This document shows positions 23,661 through 31,723 of a stretch of 46,796 nt of DNA, piece by piece (within the stretch, counting starts at the first letter, position 1; each line of letters opens with the position of its first letter). The notes beneath the pieces are model-generated. The model saw only the letters and a list, made by a program, of their open reading frames with translations, ran no database searches and was not told the origin of the DNA. The stretch comes from an uncultured Collinsella sp. (lineage in GTDB: Bacteria > Actinomycetota > Coriobacteriia > Coriobacteriales > Coriobacteriaceae), in contig UQIQ01000007.1 in assembly GCA_900541185.1 (NCBI GenBank), positions 1-46,796 of the forward strand. Reading direction: 5' to 3'. The translations under genes and the position numbers were made by a program.

Positions 23661-23682
23661 AAAAGGCCAGTCTTGGCCTTTT
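23661..23682 (+). terminator. Terminator-like hairpin inside the second MITE-like element
   Basis: AAAAGGCCA / TGGCCTTTT, a perfect 9-bp stem with a 4-base loop. The A-run and T-run make it usable from either strand. It lies 80 bases after the small plus-strand gene. Confidence 0.6.
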
Positions 23683-23784
23683 GTGTCCGGTTTTGGAAGG
23701 ATGCATCAGCATTTTTCGTCCAGCCACACAATCGTTAATGCACAGACAGAATAGATTTGTACATTATTTTTCGCGCCTAAAATG

Positions 23785-23823
23785 AAACGCCGTTTGTGAC
23801 AGTACTCACAAACGGCGTTTTTT
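23785..23823. terminator. Bidirectional terminator formed at the right end of the element
   Basis: AAACGCCGTTTGTGA (23785-23799) pairs perfectly with TCACAAACGGCGTTT (23806-23820) and is followed by T6 on the plus strand. Its 6-base loop CAGTAC is the centre of the conserved element end. It serves the small plus-strand gene and, from the other side, nhaA. Confidence 0.85.
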
Positions 23824-23913
23824 GGCCACTGGGGTGTCCGGCAGGTGGCAAGTACCACTCAAAACCGCGTTTTACACGCGCTCGAGCAGGCTCTGGCGTC
23901 TGTTTCTACGCGC

Positions 23914-25272
23914 CTACTCGTTCTTGGGCGCGGGGTGCTTGCAGATCACACTCATGTAGATCATGCCAAGTACGGCCGCGGTGACAGAGCCGGCGAGAAT
24001 AGCGGCCTTGGCAGCCAGAACCTCAAACTGGGCCGTCGGGAAGGCGAGGCCGCTGATGAGAATCGACATGGTAAAGCCGATGCCGCCCAGAATGCCCACA
24101 CCGGCAATCATGTGCCAGTTGACATTGCGCGGCAGCTCGCAGGCCTTGAGCTTGACCAAGGCGAACGTCATGCCAAAGATACCGATCGGCTTACCCAGCA
24201 GCATGCCAAAGTACACGCCGAGCGTCACCGGGTCGGTGAGCAGCGTGCTCATGTCCACGCCCACTAGGCGAACCTGTGCGTTGACGAACGCAAAGATCGG
24301 CAGGATCACAAAGTTGACCGGTGTGGAGATCAGACGCTCCATGCGGATGAGCGGCGGGGTCACGCGGTGCATAACACGCTCGACCTTGGTGGTCGAGACG
24401 GTAAAGTCATGCTGGCCCAGGATGTGCGCCTCGTCGTCGTAGCGGTCATCGAGCAGCGGCAGGCACTCGCCCAACCAATCGGTGAGGCTATCGAGCTTGA
24501 CGCCGCACTTGGCCGGGATGGTGAAGGCCAGGATGACGCCGGCAAGCGTAGCGTGCACGCCGCTCTTGAACATGCAGAACCACAGCGGCAGGCCCAGCAC
24601 CGAATACGGGGCGAGGCGGTAGTGCTGCGTCTTGTTGAGCCACACGAGCGCGCACGTCACAAGCGCGGCGGCGCCCAACCAAAACGGATTGGGGCTCTGA
24701 CCGTAGAAGATGGCGATGGCGGCGATGGAGATGAGGTCGTCGGCGATGGCGAGCGTCGAGAAGAACACACGCACGCCGTTGGGCACGCGATTGCCCAAAA
24801 GCGACAGCACGCCCAGCGCAAAGGCAATATCGGTTGCCATGGGAATGGCCCAGCCGTTGTGCGCGCCGGCATGGTTAAAGATCAGATAGATGCAGGCGGG
24901 AACGACGACGCCGCCCACGGCCGCCAGCATGGGAAGCATAGCCTGGCGCGGGTTTTTGAGCTCGCCGACCGTCATTTCATATTTGAGCTCAATGCCCACC
25001 AGCAAAAAGAAAATCGCCATGAGGAAGTCGTTGACGAAAAGCTCGACGGTGAGGCCAGCCGTCAAATGCCCCAGACCCACATACAGCGGGGTCTCCAAAA
25101 AGTGATGGATGGCCTCGTAGGCATCGGTATTAGCGCAAATGACGGCGGCGATGGCGGCGAAGACCATGACGGCGGCGGAAATCGTGCCGTTCTCGGCGAT
25201 GCGCTCCCAGATGTCGTGACGTTCAAAGCGTTTGCGCTCACGGACGTTGAACAGCTGCTCGGGTGCTGCCAT
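23914..25272 (-). CDS. nhaA: Na+/H+ antiporter NhaA
   Basis: The 452-residue inner-membrane antiporter exchanges internal Na+ for external H+, for pH and salt tolerance. The essential aspartates are present: D148 in ATDIAFALGVL and D178-D179 in LAIADDLISI (E. coli D133, D163, D164). It also has the FFLLVGIELKYE segment and the late helix GILGGIGFTMSILISGLAF. It is longer than E. coli NhaA (388), mainly through a hydrophilic insert around residues 280-320 (LDDRYDDEAHILG). AAGGAG lies 7 bases before the ATG. A strong terminator stands 33 bases upstream in its own leader, so expression is probably attenuated. Confidence 0.96.
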   Translation of the reverse strand: MAAPEQLFNVRERKRFERHDIWERIAENGTISAAVMVFAAIAAVICANTDAYEAIHHFLETPLYVGLGHLTAGLTVELFVNDFLMAIFFLLVGIELKYEMTVGELKNPRQAMLPMLAAVGGVVVPACIYLIFNHAGAHNGWAIPMATDIAFALGVLSLLGNRVPNGVRVFFSTLAIADDLISIAAIAIFYGQSPNPFWLGAAALVTCALVWLNKTQHYRLAPYSVLGLPLWFCMFKSGVHATLAGVILAFTIPAKCGVKLDSLTDWLGECLPLLDDRYDDEAHILGQHDFTVSTTKVERVMHRVTPPLIRMERLISTPVNFVILPIFAFVNAQVRLVGVDMSTLLTDPVTLGVYFGMLLGKPIGIFGMTFALVKLKACELPRNVNWHMIAGVGILGGIGFTMSILISGLAFPTAQFEVLAAKAAILAGSVTAAVLGMIYMSVICKHPAPKNE

Positions 25273-25305
25273 GGGCGGCTCCTTTCACGGGAAAGCTCCC
25301 GTCTT

Positions 25306-25342
25306 AAAAAAGCACGGCCCGCCCAAGTGGCGGCGCCGCGCT
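25306..25342 (-). promoter_or_regulatory. Terminator in the nhaA leader: attenuator or riboswitch candidate
   Basis: On the minus strand AGCGCGGC pairs with GCCGTGCT (8 bp, one G-U). After a one-base bulge, CCGCC pairs with GGCGG around loop ACTTG, and T6 follows (25306-25311). The T-run ends 33 bases before the nhaA ATG. The upstream pyrophosphatase gene already has its own terminator at 25480-25520. A second small hairpin (CGGGA/TCCCG, 25288-25301) sits just before the Shine-Dalgarno. A possible promoter is TTGCGC, 15 bases, TAGGCT on the minus strand near 25363-25389. Confidence 0.6.
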
Positions 25343-25479
25343 CTAACGTATTACGCTTGCATCTAGCCTACCCTGCACGACAAGCGCGCAAGCGTGGCCG
25401 AAAAGCGGAACCACAGGTTGAACATTATTTGCTCAACGGCACGGGCACGCCTATCCAAGAGACGACGCGGCGCCGTGCA

Positions 25480-25520
25480 CAAAAAACGACCGGAGCGCGG
25501 GGCATCCGCGATCCGGTCGT
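25480..25520 (-). terminator. Rho-independent terminator of ppaC
   Basis: ACGACCGGA (25486-25494) pairs with TCCGGTCGT (25512-25520), with an inner CGCGG/CCGCG stem. T6 follows on the minus strand, about 20 bases past the stop. Confidence 0.9.
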
Positions 25521-25539
25521 GGCGTTTGGTCAACTAAAC

Positions 25540-26463
25540 CTAGCAGGCGGCCATGATGGGGGCAGCGACCTGCTTCTTACGGGAGAGGACGCCCGGCATC
25601 CAGACGCCGTCGTGCTCGTCGGCAATGCCCAGGCCCTTCTGAGCAGCCTCGGTCTCGCCCTCGAGCAGGACCTGCGAGCCCTCCTCCATGATGTCGGTGA
25701 TGCACAGGACAATGCCGTCAGCACCCTTCTCGGCGGCGTAGGCGCGCATGGCCTCGCGAATCTCGTCGATCATGCCGAGTGCGCGGGTCTTGTCGACAGT
25801 CTCGTACTGGCCGATGAGCAGCTTCTTGCCGGCGGGCTCGAACATCTTGATGTCGTTGCCGACCATCTCGGCTGCGGTGAAGGAGCCGGAAGGACGGGTG
25901 AGGAAGACCTCCATGCCAAACTTAACCGGGTCGACGCCCACCTGCTCGCCGAGCTTGGCGGCGACGGCGCGGTCGACATCGGTGGTGGTGGGGCTCTTGA
26001 GCATAAGCGTGTCGGTCATCATGGCCGAGAGCAGCAGCTTGGCCTGGACGTCGGAAAGCTCAACGCCGAGCACGCCGGCGAGCTTGGTGACGATGGTGCA
26101 GCTGGAACCCCAGGGCAGGCAGATGTAGTGTAGCGGGCCGGCGGTCTCGAAGTCGCCAATGCGGTGATGATCGACAACGCCAAAGACCGTGGCGTCCTTA
26201 AGGCCGGCGACGGACTGGGCGGACTCGTTGTGGTCGGTGAGAACGACGAGCTGGCCGGCCTCGACGGACTCGATCACGCGGGGCTCGGCAATGCCGGCGT
26301 CGGCGAGCAGCTTGGCGGACTCGGCCGGAAGCTGACCCAGAGCGCAAGCCTCGTAGGTGTTGCCAGCATACTCAACCTGGTTGAGCAGCTGGGACAGGAC
26401 GACGGCGCTCATGATGGCGTCGTTATCGGGGTTCTGGTGACCAAAGACAAGAACGTTTGCCAT
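25540..26463 (-). CDS. ppaC: Manganese-dependent inorganic pyrophosphatase (family II)
   Basis: The 307-residue cytoplasmic enzyme of the DHH superfamily hydrolyses pyrophosphate to phosphate, pulling biosynthetic reactions forward. Metal ligands are visible: H9, D13 and D15 in FGHQNPDNDA, D77 in VLTDHNE, and the DHH motif D98-H99-H100 in GVVDHHR. The C-terminal DHHA2 domain carries SRKKQVAAPI with the phosphate-binding SRKKQ. Length is typical and there are no CBS inserts. GGAGG lies 6 bases before the ATG. Confidence 0.96.
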   Translation of the reverse strand: MANVLVFGHQNPDNDAIMSAVVLSQLLNQVEYAGNTYEACALGQLPAESAKLLADAGIAEPRVIESVEAGQLVVLTDHNESAQSVAGLKDATVFGVVDHHRIGDFETAGPLHYICLPWGSSCTIVTKLAGVLGVELSDVQAKLLLSAMMTDTLMLKSPTTTDVDRAVAAKLGEQVGVDPVKFGMEVFLTRPSGSFTAAEMVGNDIKMFEPAGKKLLIGQYETVDKTRALGMIDEIREAMRAYAAEKGADGIVLCITDIMEEGSQVLLEGETEAAQKGLGIADEHDGVWMPGVLSRKKQVAAPIMAAC

Positions 26464-26576
26464 GGATATCCTCCACTTGATATGTGTACTTGGACGTAGC
26501 TATGGTAGCACGCCGATGCCGAGCCTTCGCAGACGGAAGGGCCACGGCATATTTTGGGGCAGGCACGGGGGCCAAG

Positions 26577-26628
26577 GCTGTCCCTTTTGCACTATGTTGG
26601 TGCAAAGTAACCTGTCCCCCTTGCACCA
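26577..26628. repeat. GGGAC-box palindromic repeat, TTGGTGCAAAG subfamily
   Basis: TTTGCAC (26586-26592) pairs with GTGCAAA (26600-26606), flanked by CTGTCCC and CCTGTCCCCC. Bases 26597-26628 match 36874-36905 at 29 of 32 positions. The right end stops one base short of the glcK stop codon. The remaining spacer up to 26463 shows nothing else. Confidence 0.8.
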
Positions 26629-26629
26629 G

Positions 26630-27583
26630 CTATTTGCCGGCGGCGCGCAGGGCTACGTAGGCGGCACCGATGATACCGGCGTCGTTTCCGAGCGAAGCGA
26701 CCTTAATAGGCGTCTCGCGCGAGGCGGAAAGCGCGTACTGCTTAAAGTGCTCGCGAACCTTGTCGAGGTAGACATCGGCCGAGGCGGAGGCGCCGCCGCC
26801 GATGAGGAACATCTCGGGATCGACCACGTTGGCAATAAGCGCCAGTGCGCGACCGAGGTAGTCGGCCATGGTATCGGCCGCCGCAAGCGCGAGCTTGTCA
26901 CCCTCGCGGCAAGCTTGGAACACGTCCTTAGAATCGGAGGGACCGGTGAGCTCGATGGGCTCGACGCCCGCTTTCTCGCACTCGGCAAGGTAGTTGCTCA
27001 CCACACCGGTGGCACTGGAATACTGCTCCAGGTGGCCATGGCCGCCGCAGCCGCAGGTGCGCTCCTCGGCCGGGCTCAGGCACATGTGGCCAATCTCGCC
27101 GCCGGCACCCACAACGCCCGACACCACGTCGCCGTTGACGATAACGCCACCGCCCACGCCGGTACCGATGGTGACCATCACGACGTTCTGCACGCCCTTG
27201 GCAGAACCGAGCCAGGCCTCGCCCATGGCAGCGGCGTTGGCATCGTTCTCGTACTTAACGACCGCGTCGGGGCAGTGCTCCTGAATGGCGACCTTCAGCT
27301 CGGGCAGGTTAATGGCAATGTTGGCCTTGACCTTGGCATCGCCCGACGCCGGAATGGGGCACGGAACGGCCAGGCCAATGCCTGCCACAAAGGCACGCGG
27401 AATCTGAGCCTTGGCGACCACCTGATCGATAGCCTCGGTCACCGCGGCAAAGCCCGCGGCGTCAACGATGGGAGGCGTGGGCACGCTGGCCTTGGCAAGC
27501 AGGTTGCCGTCTTCGTCGAACAGACCCTCCTTAACCGAAGTGCCGCCGACGTCGATGCCGATGTAGTACTGCTTAGGTTCCAT
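26630..27583 (-). CDS. glcK: ROK-family glucokinase
   Basis: The 317-residue cytoplasmic sugar kinase uses ATP. Motifs are the phosphate loop IGIDVGGTSVKEG (8-20), the catalytic aspartate D114 in ENDANA, the ROK signature around GGEIGHMCLSPAEERTCGCG (162-181) and a late ALIANVVDPEMFLIGGG. The zinc site normally reads CxCGxxGC; here it is C177-G-C179-G180-G-H182-G-H184, with histidine in place of the third cysteine, which may still bind zinc. The start is ATG 27583; an upstream extension to 27649 lacks a ribosome site. Glucose released by the neighbouring GH1 enzyme is a natural substrate. No transcriptional regulator domain is present. Confidence 0.93.
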   Translation of the reverse strand: MEPKQYYIGIDVGGTSVKEGLFDEDGNLLAKASVPTPPIVDAAGFAAVTEAIDQVVAKAQIPRAFVAGIGLAVPCPIPASGDAKVKANIAINLPELKVAIQEHCPDAVVKYENDANAAAMGEAWLGSAKGVQNVVMVTIGTGVGGGVIVNGDVVSGVVGAGGEIGHMCLSPAEERTCGCGGHGHLEQYSSATGVVSNYLAECEKAGVEPIELTGPSDSKDVFQACREGDKLALAAADTMADYLGRALALIANVVDPEMFLIGGGASASADVYLDKVREHFKQYALSASRETPIKVASLGNDAGIIGAAYVALRAAGK

Positions 27584-27637
27584 GGGAGCCCACCTTTCTC
27601 GTTTAAACATTGCCTGTATGGTACCGCTCCCAAGGCA

Positions 27638-27678
27638 AAAACCTACCAAAAAGGGACAGGTTTGTTTTGGCAGGTTTT
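27638..27678. repeat. GGGAC-box palindromic repeat, TTTTGGCAGG subfamily
   Basis: AAAACCTACCAAAA (27638-27651) pairs with TTTTGGCAGGTTTT (27665-27678), one mismatch, around a loop holding GGGACAGG. Bases 27653-27676 match the right arm at 31589-31612 (inverted) at 22 of 24 positions. Confidence 0.75.
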
Positions 27679-27727
27679 ATCTGGGGTAACGCAATTGGCC
27701 GCTCAACAGACCGCGCAAGACCATCCC

Positions 27728-27766
27728 CAAAAATAAAGGCGCCGGGAGGCGGAGACTCCCGGCGCC
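27728..27766 (-). terminator. Rho-independent terminator of the beta-glucoside PTS operon
   Basis: GGCGCCGGGAG (27738-27748) pairs with CTCCCGGCGCC (27756-27766). A T-rich tail (TTTATTTTT) follows on the minus strand, about 60 bases beyond the EIIA stop. Confidence 0.9.
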
Positions 27767-27824
27767 CGTCAAAGGGACTATGTTGTCTGTCGGACCGCAC
27801 GGTCCATCGCGGCGATAACGCCGA

Positions 27825-28157
27825 CTAGGCCTTAAGTGCCTGCAGCTGCTTGTGGATCTCGATGAGCTCCGTCGCCATGACGCGCATGGTCTCGGTGCCG
27901 GCCATCTGGTCCTCGGCATGCAGCAGAATCAACGGGGCCTCGCCGTTACGCTCGCCGTTGGCCTCTTTCTTCAGAAGCCCCATGTGAACATCGTGGCCAC
28001 CGTTATAGGCCTCGTCGCCCTGCTTGATAAGCTCCTCGGCGGCGTCAAAATCGCCCTCCTTGGCCTTCTGCACGGCATTGATGTACATGCTCTTGGCGGT
28101 ACCGACGTAGCTGATGATCTCGAAGCAGGTCATCTGCAGCTCGTTCATATCCTCCAT
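27825..28157 (-). CDS. PTS lactose/cellobiose-family EIIA
   Basis: The 110-residue all-helical phosphocarrier takes phosphate from HPr and passes it to the adjacent EIIB. The active-site histidine is H80 in LILLHAEDQMAGT (LacF H78). The start is ATG 28157, after AGG about 8 bases upstream; GTG 28166 and ATG 28148 are alternatives. The stop of EIIB is 9 bases away. It is the last gene of the operon (GH1 enzyme, EIIC, EIIB, EIIA), with a strong terminator after it. Cellobiose or another beta-glucoside is the likely sugar from context. Confidence 0.92.
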   Translation of the reverse strand: MEDMNELQMTCFEIISYVGTAKSMYINAVQKAKEGDFDAAEELIKQGDEAYNGGHDVHMGLLKKEANGERNGEAPLILLHAEDQMAGTETMRVMATELIEIHKQLQALKA

Positions 28158-28166
28158 ATGCTGCAC

Positions 28167-28469
28167 CTAGCCCATCACGCTGACGCAGTGATCGATGATG
28201 CCGGCAGCGTTCATGCGGCCGTAGTCGACCATGTTGATGACCTCGACCGGAAAACGACCGGCGGCCTCCTTCTCAAAGTCACCCTTGGTGTAGCCGATCT
28301 GCGGGCCAAGCAGCAACATGTCGCACTCGTCCAGGTGATCGTGGGCCTCGTTCATGGGACGAGCCTCGACCTCGATATCCAGACCACGGTTTGCAACCTC
28401 GGCCTGCATCTTCTGGACCAGCAGGCTCGTGGACATACCGGCATTGCAGCAGAGCATAATCTTCTTCAT
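28167..28469 (-). CDS. PTS lactose/cellobiose-family EIIB
   Basis: The 100-residue protein has the phosphocysteine C8 in MLCCNAGMSTSLLV, the classic family motif. C7 next to it is unusual but not disruptive. It accepts phosphate from EIIA H80 and passes it to the sugar entering through EIIC. AAGGAGG lies 5 bases before the ATG. The gene is 157 bases from EIIC, and that gap contains stem-loops, so its dosage may differ from EIIC. Confidence 0.94.
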   Translation of the reverse strand: MKKIMLCCNAGMSTSLLVQKMQAEVANRGLDIEVEARPMNEAHDHLDECDMLLLGPQIGYTKGDFEKEAAGRFPVEVINMVDYGRMNAAGIIDHCVSVMG

Positions 28470-28535
28470 GGTTTCCTCCTTATAGCTGCGCGGCGCGCAG
28501 ACGACGACTGGTTATATTCCTTGCGGTTATTGTGC

Positions 28536-28566
28536 CCTCTTTCTGCGCCCTTACGCAGAAGAGAGG
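28536..28566 (-). promoter_or_regulatory. Intercistronic stem-loop between EIIC and EIIB
   Basis: CCTCTTTCTGCG pairs with CGCAGAAGAGAGG (one bulge), loop of 6. A second GC-rich stem (GCGCCGGTAC.. / ..GTGCCGGTGC) lies at about 28572-28595. There is no T-run. It is probably an mRNA-stability or processing element within the operon. Confidence 0.5.
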
Positions 28567-28626
28567 TGCAGGCACCGGCACCGCGTACCGGCGCCCGCAA
28601 GGTGAAAGGGACGAACGTTAGGCGTT

Positions 28627-29970
28627 CTACTCGGCAAGAGTCTCCTGCTTGGCGATTGCCTTCTCGGAAATCTTCATAAAGGGCAGGTAGACGGCCATGC
28701 CAATGACAATCTCGAGAGCCTGCCACACGCCGGCGCGCCAGTCAAAGCCCGTAGCGAGCAGGGCGTTGATGACGGGAGGCATAGTCCAGGGCACCTGGGC
28801 GATGCAGGGGCTGATGATGCCTGCGCAGGTAAGGCCATAGGTGATGCCAATGAACAGGTCGGGAAGAAGGACGAACGGGATCATGAGCGGCAGGTTGTAC
28901 ACGATGGGGTAACCGTAGATAACCGGCTCGTTGATGTTGAACAGACCAGGCAGGATAGCCATCTTGGAAACGGTCTCGGAAGCCTTGTTCTTGGAGAACA
29001 GGAGCGTGTCGAGCAGAAGCATGAGGGTGCAGCCCGAGCCGCCGATGAGGGCAAAGCTGTTAACGATCTGCATGTTCATGTAGTGATCGGGCTGGATGGT
29101 GCCACCGGCGGCAAAGGTAGCCATGTTGTCGACGATGAGCATGGTCAGGATCGGCTCGACGGTAGCGCCAGAGATGGTGGACTGGTGAATACCGACGCAG
29201 AACAGCAGGTTGGCAAGGGTGTAGATGAGGATAACAGCCCACGGACCGGCGTTCATGATGTTCTTGAGCGGGTTGGAGATGCACGTGGAGATGATGGCGC
29301 ACAGATCGGTGCCGGCGCACACGGCGAGCAGGGCTGCGGCAAGAGCGAAGATTGCGAGGTTGAGCAGCATCGGGATCATGACGTTGAAGGAGTTGGAGAC
29401 CGCGGGGGGCACACCCTCGCCCAGCTTAACCTTGAGCTTCTCGACGCCAGAAATCTTGATGAAGAGTGAGACGGAAAGCAGGGCGATGATAATAGCCGAG
29501 AACAGACCGTTGGTGCCGGTGTTGGCAGTCGAAAGGGCGCCCGTGACCTCGGCGGAGGTGATCTTGTCGGTGAGCAGCGGGCTCGTGGCGGCAAGCGAGG
29601 CGGTAATCTGCTGCGGCATCATGATGACGAAGGCAGAGATGGCGACGACCACGCAAGCGAGCGGGTTATCGAAACGCTTGTTCTTGGCGAGGCTGTAGCC
29701 AATCAATCCGGCCAAGATAATGGCAGAGACATTGAGGGTGCCCAGCGTAATTGCCGAGCCCCACGTCTGAAGGTTGGCAAGGCCCGCCGCATCGAGCGGG
29801 AACAGAGGGAACACGACGTTGTTAATAAGAACCGCGATACCCGCAAGGATATAGAGCGGCGTGATGGTCGCGAAGGCGTCACGCAGGGAACGCAGGTGAA
29901 CCTGGTTTCCCACCTTCGCAGAGACCTCGGCAAACTTGTCGAGGAAGCTCTTTCCGTTGTCACTGGCCAT
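28627..29970 (-). CDS. PTS cellobiose/lactose-family EIIC permease
   Basis: The 447-residue polytopic membrane protein is the sugar channel of the PTS. It begins with a short amphipathic N-terminus (SFLDKFAEVSAKVGNQVHLR) and has about ten transmembrane helices. The conserved NINEPVIYGYPIVYN loop (visible as LFNINEPVIYGYP) forms part of the sugar site, and it has the GGSGCTLMLLLD segment. No EIIA or EIIB domain is fused. GGAG lies before the ATG. It follows the GH1 gene by 120 bases containing a GC-rich hairpin. Confidence 0.94.
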   Translation of the reverse strand: MASDNGKSFLDKFAEVSAKVGNQVHLRSLRDAFATITPLYILAGIAVLINNVVFPLFPLDAAGLANLQTWGSAITLGTLNVSAIILAGLIGYSLAKNKRFDNPLACVVVAISAFVIMMPQQITASLAATSPLLTDKITSAEVTGALSTANTGTNGLFSAIIIALLSVSLFIKISGVEKLKVKLGEGVPPAVSNSFNVMIPMLLNLAIFALAAALLAVCAGTDLCAIISTCISNPLKNIMNAGPWAVILIYTLANLLFCVGIHQSTISGATVEPILTMLIVDNMATFAAGGTIQPDHYMNMQIVNSFALIGGSGCTLMLLLDTLLFSKNKASETVSKMAILPGLFNINEPVIYGYPIVYNLPLMIPFVLLPDLFIGITYGLTCAGIISPCIAQVPWTMPPVINALLATGFDWRAGVWQALEIVIGMAVYLPFMKISEKAIAKQETLAE

Positions 29971-30090
29971 GATTGCTCCTAACTTTCAAATCCGGCCTTT
30001 TCCTATGCGCACGGTGGTCTGTCGCCCTCTGCCACCAGATGTGCCATGTGTTGCGCGCGGCGGCGCGCGGTCTGGGCGTTCGCCCGGTCG

Positions 30091-31491
30091 CTAATCAACC
30101 ACGTGGGTCGTGGCGACCTGTTTGAGCCAGGCTGCCGACTTCTTAAGGCGGCGCTTGTAGCCGTCCATGAGATCGACCTCGACAAAGCCATAGCGATTCT
30201 TAAAGGCATTGGCCCAAGACCAGTTATCGATGACGGCCCAGTAGTGATAGCCCCGGCATTTGGCGCCCTCGGAGATTGCCTTGGCAACCCACTCCAGGTG
30301 TTGGCGCACAAAGTCGACTCGGTAGTCATCCTGGATGGTTCCTTCGGCGTCACGGTTCTTGTATTCGTCCATGATGCCGATGCCGTTCTCGGAAACGAAC
30401 CACTCAAGATCGGGGTAGTTCTTAGCGCAGTCCATGCCAAAGTCGTAGAGGCCCTGCGGGTAGATCTCCCAGCCGCGGCTCTCGTTCATAACGGCGTCGG
30501 GCCACACGTACTCGTCGGCAAAGTGCGGCAGACCGTACTGGTCGATCTTGCTCGCCGGCGCCTGAACGCGCGTGGGGTGGTAGTAGTTGCAGCCGAGCCA
30601 GTCGACAACACCCTGCTTGAGAATCTCTTGGTCGCCGGCACGGAACGGGAGCTTAACGCCGCCCTCGGCCAGGCTGTCGAGCACGTCGGCAGGAAGCTCG
30701 CCCTTGGTAATAAGGTCGAGCCACCAGCGATTGTTGATGCCGCTGGTCATACGCACGGCCTCGAGGTCTGCCTCGTTGGGGTTCTCCTTGGTGTATACCG
30801 GGGTAAAGCAGTTGATCATGCCGATCTTGGCATCGGAGCGAATAGCGCCCTCGTCATAGGCGCGACGATAGTTGGCCACGGCCAGCGCATGTGCCAGCGA
30901 GATGTGATACTGCACGGTGCGAGCGCGGCTAAAGTCGTGGAGTTGCGGGAACCACACGCCCTCCTGATAGCGCTGCTCGGGCTCGACGATGGGCTCGTTA
31001 AAGGTGAACCAGTACTTAATCTCCTGGCCAAACTCGTGGAAGGCGACGTCGGCGTAATGCGCGTAAGCCTCGACGACCTCACGGCTCTCCCAGCCGCCAC
31101 GGTTAAAGAGGTAGGTGGGCATGTCAAAGTGGTACAGGTTGACGAACGGCTCCAGACCAGCCTCGCGAGAGGCGCGGAACAGCTCGTGATACCACGCAGC
31201 GCCCTCCTCATTAAGGTTGCCGTCGGCATCGAGCAGACGGCTCCACTGAATGGAAGTGCGATAGGTATCCAGGCCCAAGTCCTTCAAAATGCGAAAGTCT
31301 TCCTGGTACTTGGCCATAAAGTCATTGCCGGCATAAGAGCCAACGCAGTTGTAGAACGAACCCAGATCCTGGATGGACCAGGTGTCCCACAGGTTCTCGA
31401 GCTTGCCGCCTTGGTTCCACTGACCCTCAGTCTGCGGGCCGGACATAGCAGCGCCAAAGAAGAAGTCGTTGGGCAGCTGATACCGTGCCAT
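30091..31491 (-). CDS. Glycoside hydrolase family 1, 6-phospho-beta-glucosidase
   Basis: The 466-residue TIM-barrel enzyme has the acid/base glutamate E166 in TFNEP and the nucleophile E368 in VSENG. It begins LPNDFFFGAAMSGPQTEGQ, as GH1 enzymes do. Genetic context with a lactose/cellobiose PTS indicates it cleaves phosphorylated beta-glucosides in the cytoplasm, giving glucose 6-phosphate plus glucose or aglycone; the exact sugar is not determined. I use ATG 31491 with GAGG upstream; the TTG one codon earlier is less likely. Downstream hairpins lie at 30013-30036 and 30054-30067, before EIIC. Confidence 0.93.
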   Translation of the reverse strand: MARYQLPNDFFFGAAMSGPQTEGQWNQGGKLENLWDTWSIQDLGSFYNCVGSYAGNDFMAKYQEDFRILKDLGLDTYRTSIQWSRLLDADGNLNEEGAAWYHELFRASREAGLEPFVNLYHFDMPTYLFNRGGWESREVVEAYAHYADVAFHEFGQEIKYWFTFNEPIVEPEQRYQEGVWFPQLHDFSRARTVQYHISLAHALAVANYRRAYDEGAIRSDAKIGMINCFTPVYTKENPNEADLEAVRMTSGINNRWWLDLITKGELPADVLDSLAEGGVKLPFRAGDQEILKQGVVDWLGCNYYHPTRVQAPASKIDQYGLPHFADEYVWPDAVMNESRGWEIYPQGLYDFGMDCAKNYPDLEWFVSENGIGIMDEYKNRDAEGTIQDDYRVDFVRQHLEWVAKAISEGAKCRGYHYWAVIDNWSWANAFKNRYGFVEVDLMDGYKRRLKKSAAWLKQVATTHVVD

Positions 31492-31527
31492 CAAAGTCCT
31501 CGCTTTCGTGTTCTAGAGCTTCCGGTT

Positions 31528-31613
31528 GGAGACGGGTTTGCTTTGGCAGGTTATCCGGCGCGGGCGCGCACCGGTCATACCGATATCCAACCTGCCAAAA
31601 CAAAACCGTCCCC
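31528..31613. repeat. GGGAC-box palindromic repeat, TTTTGGCAGG subfamily, 25-bp arms
   Basis: The left arm 31528-31552 (core GGTTTGCTTTGGCAGGTT) is an inverted copy of 31589-31613 with a few mismatches, around a GC-rich 36-base loop. It lies in the 303-base spacer between the divergent GH1 and gntR genes, close to the GH1 leader. Confidence 0.8.
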
Positions 31614-31723
31614 AAACGGTCAATCCTGGTCTGCTGCAGGATTCCGTTCGTTGCTTAAACTATAGCGCTCTAATTCTAAAAGTAAAGCGTCTTTTTCTTT
31701 TTTCTTTCTCGAACTTCTTAGAT

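Larger units (their letters stand above)
23597..23830. mobile_element. Second MITE-like element, ends related to 9077-9301
   Basis: The left end (23597-23633) matches the 9077 element through GGTCAAAAAATAGCAAATA and TGAGTACTGTTAC, followed by the same inner hairpin (CTGTTAC/GTAACAG). The right end keeps GTGACAGTACTCA and TTTTTTGGCCA, but the part between is replaced by a sequence that builds a terminator. The interior is unrelated to the first element and has no coding potential. It fills the spacer (23582-23913) between two convergent genes. Confidence 0.65.
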
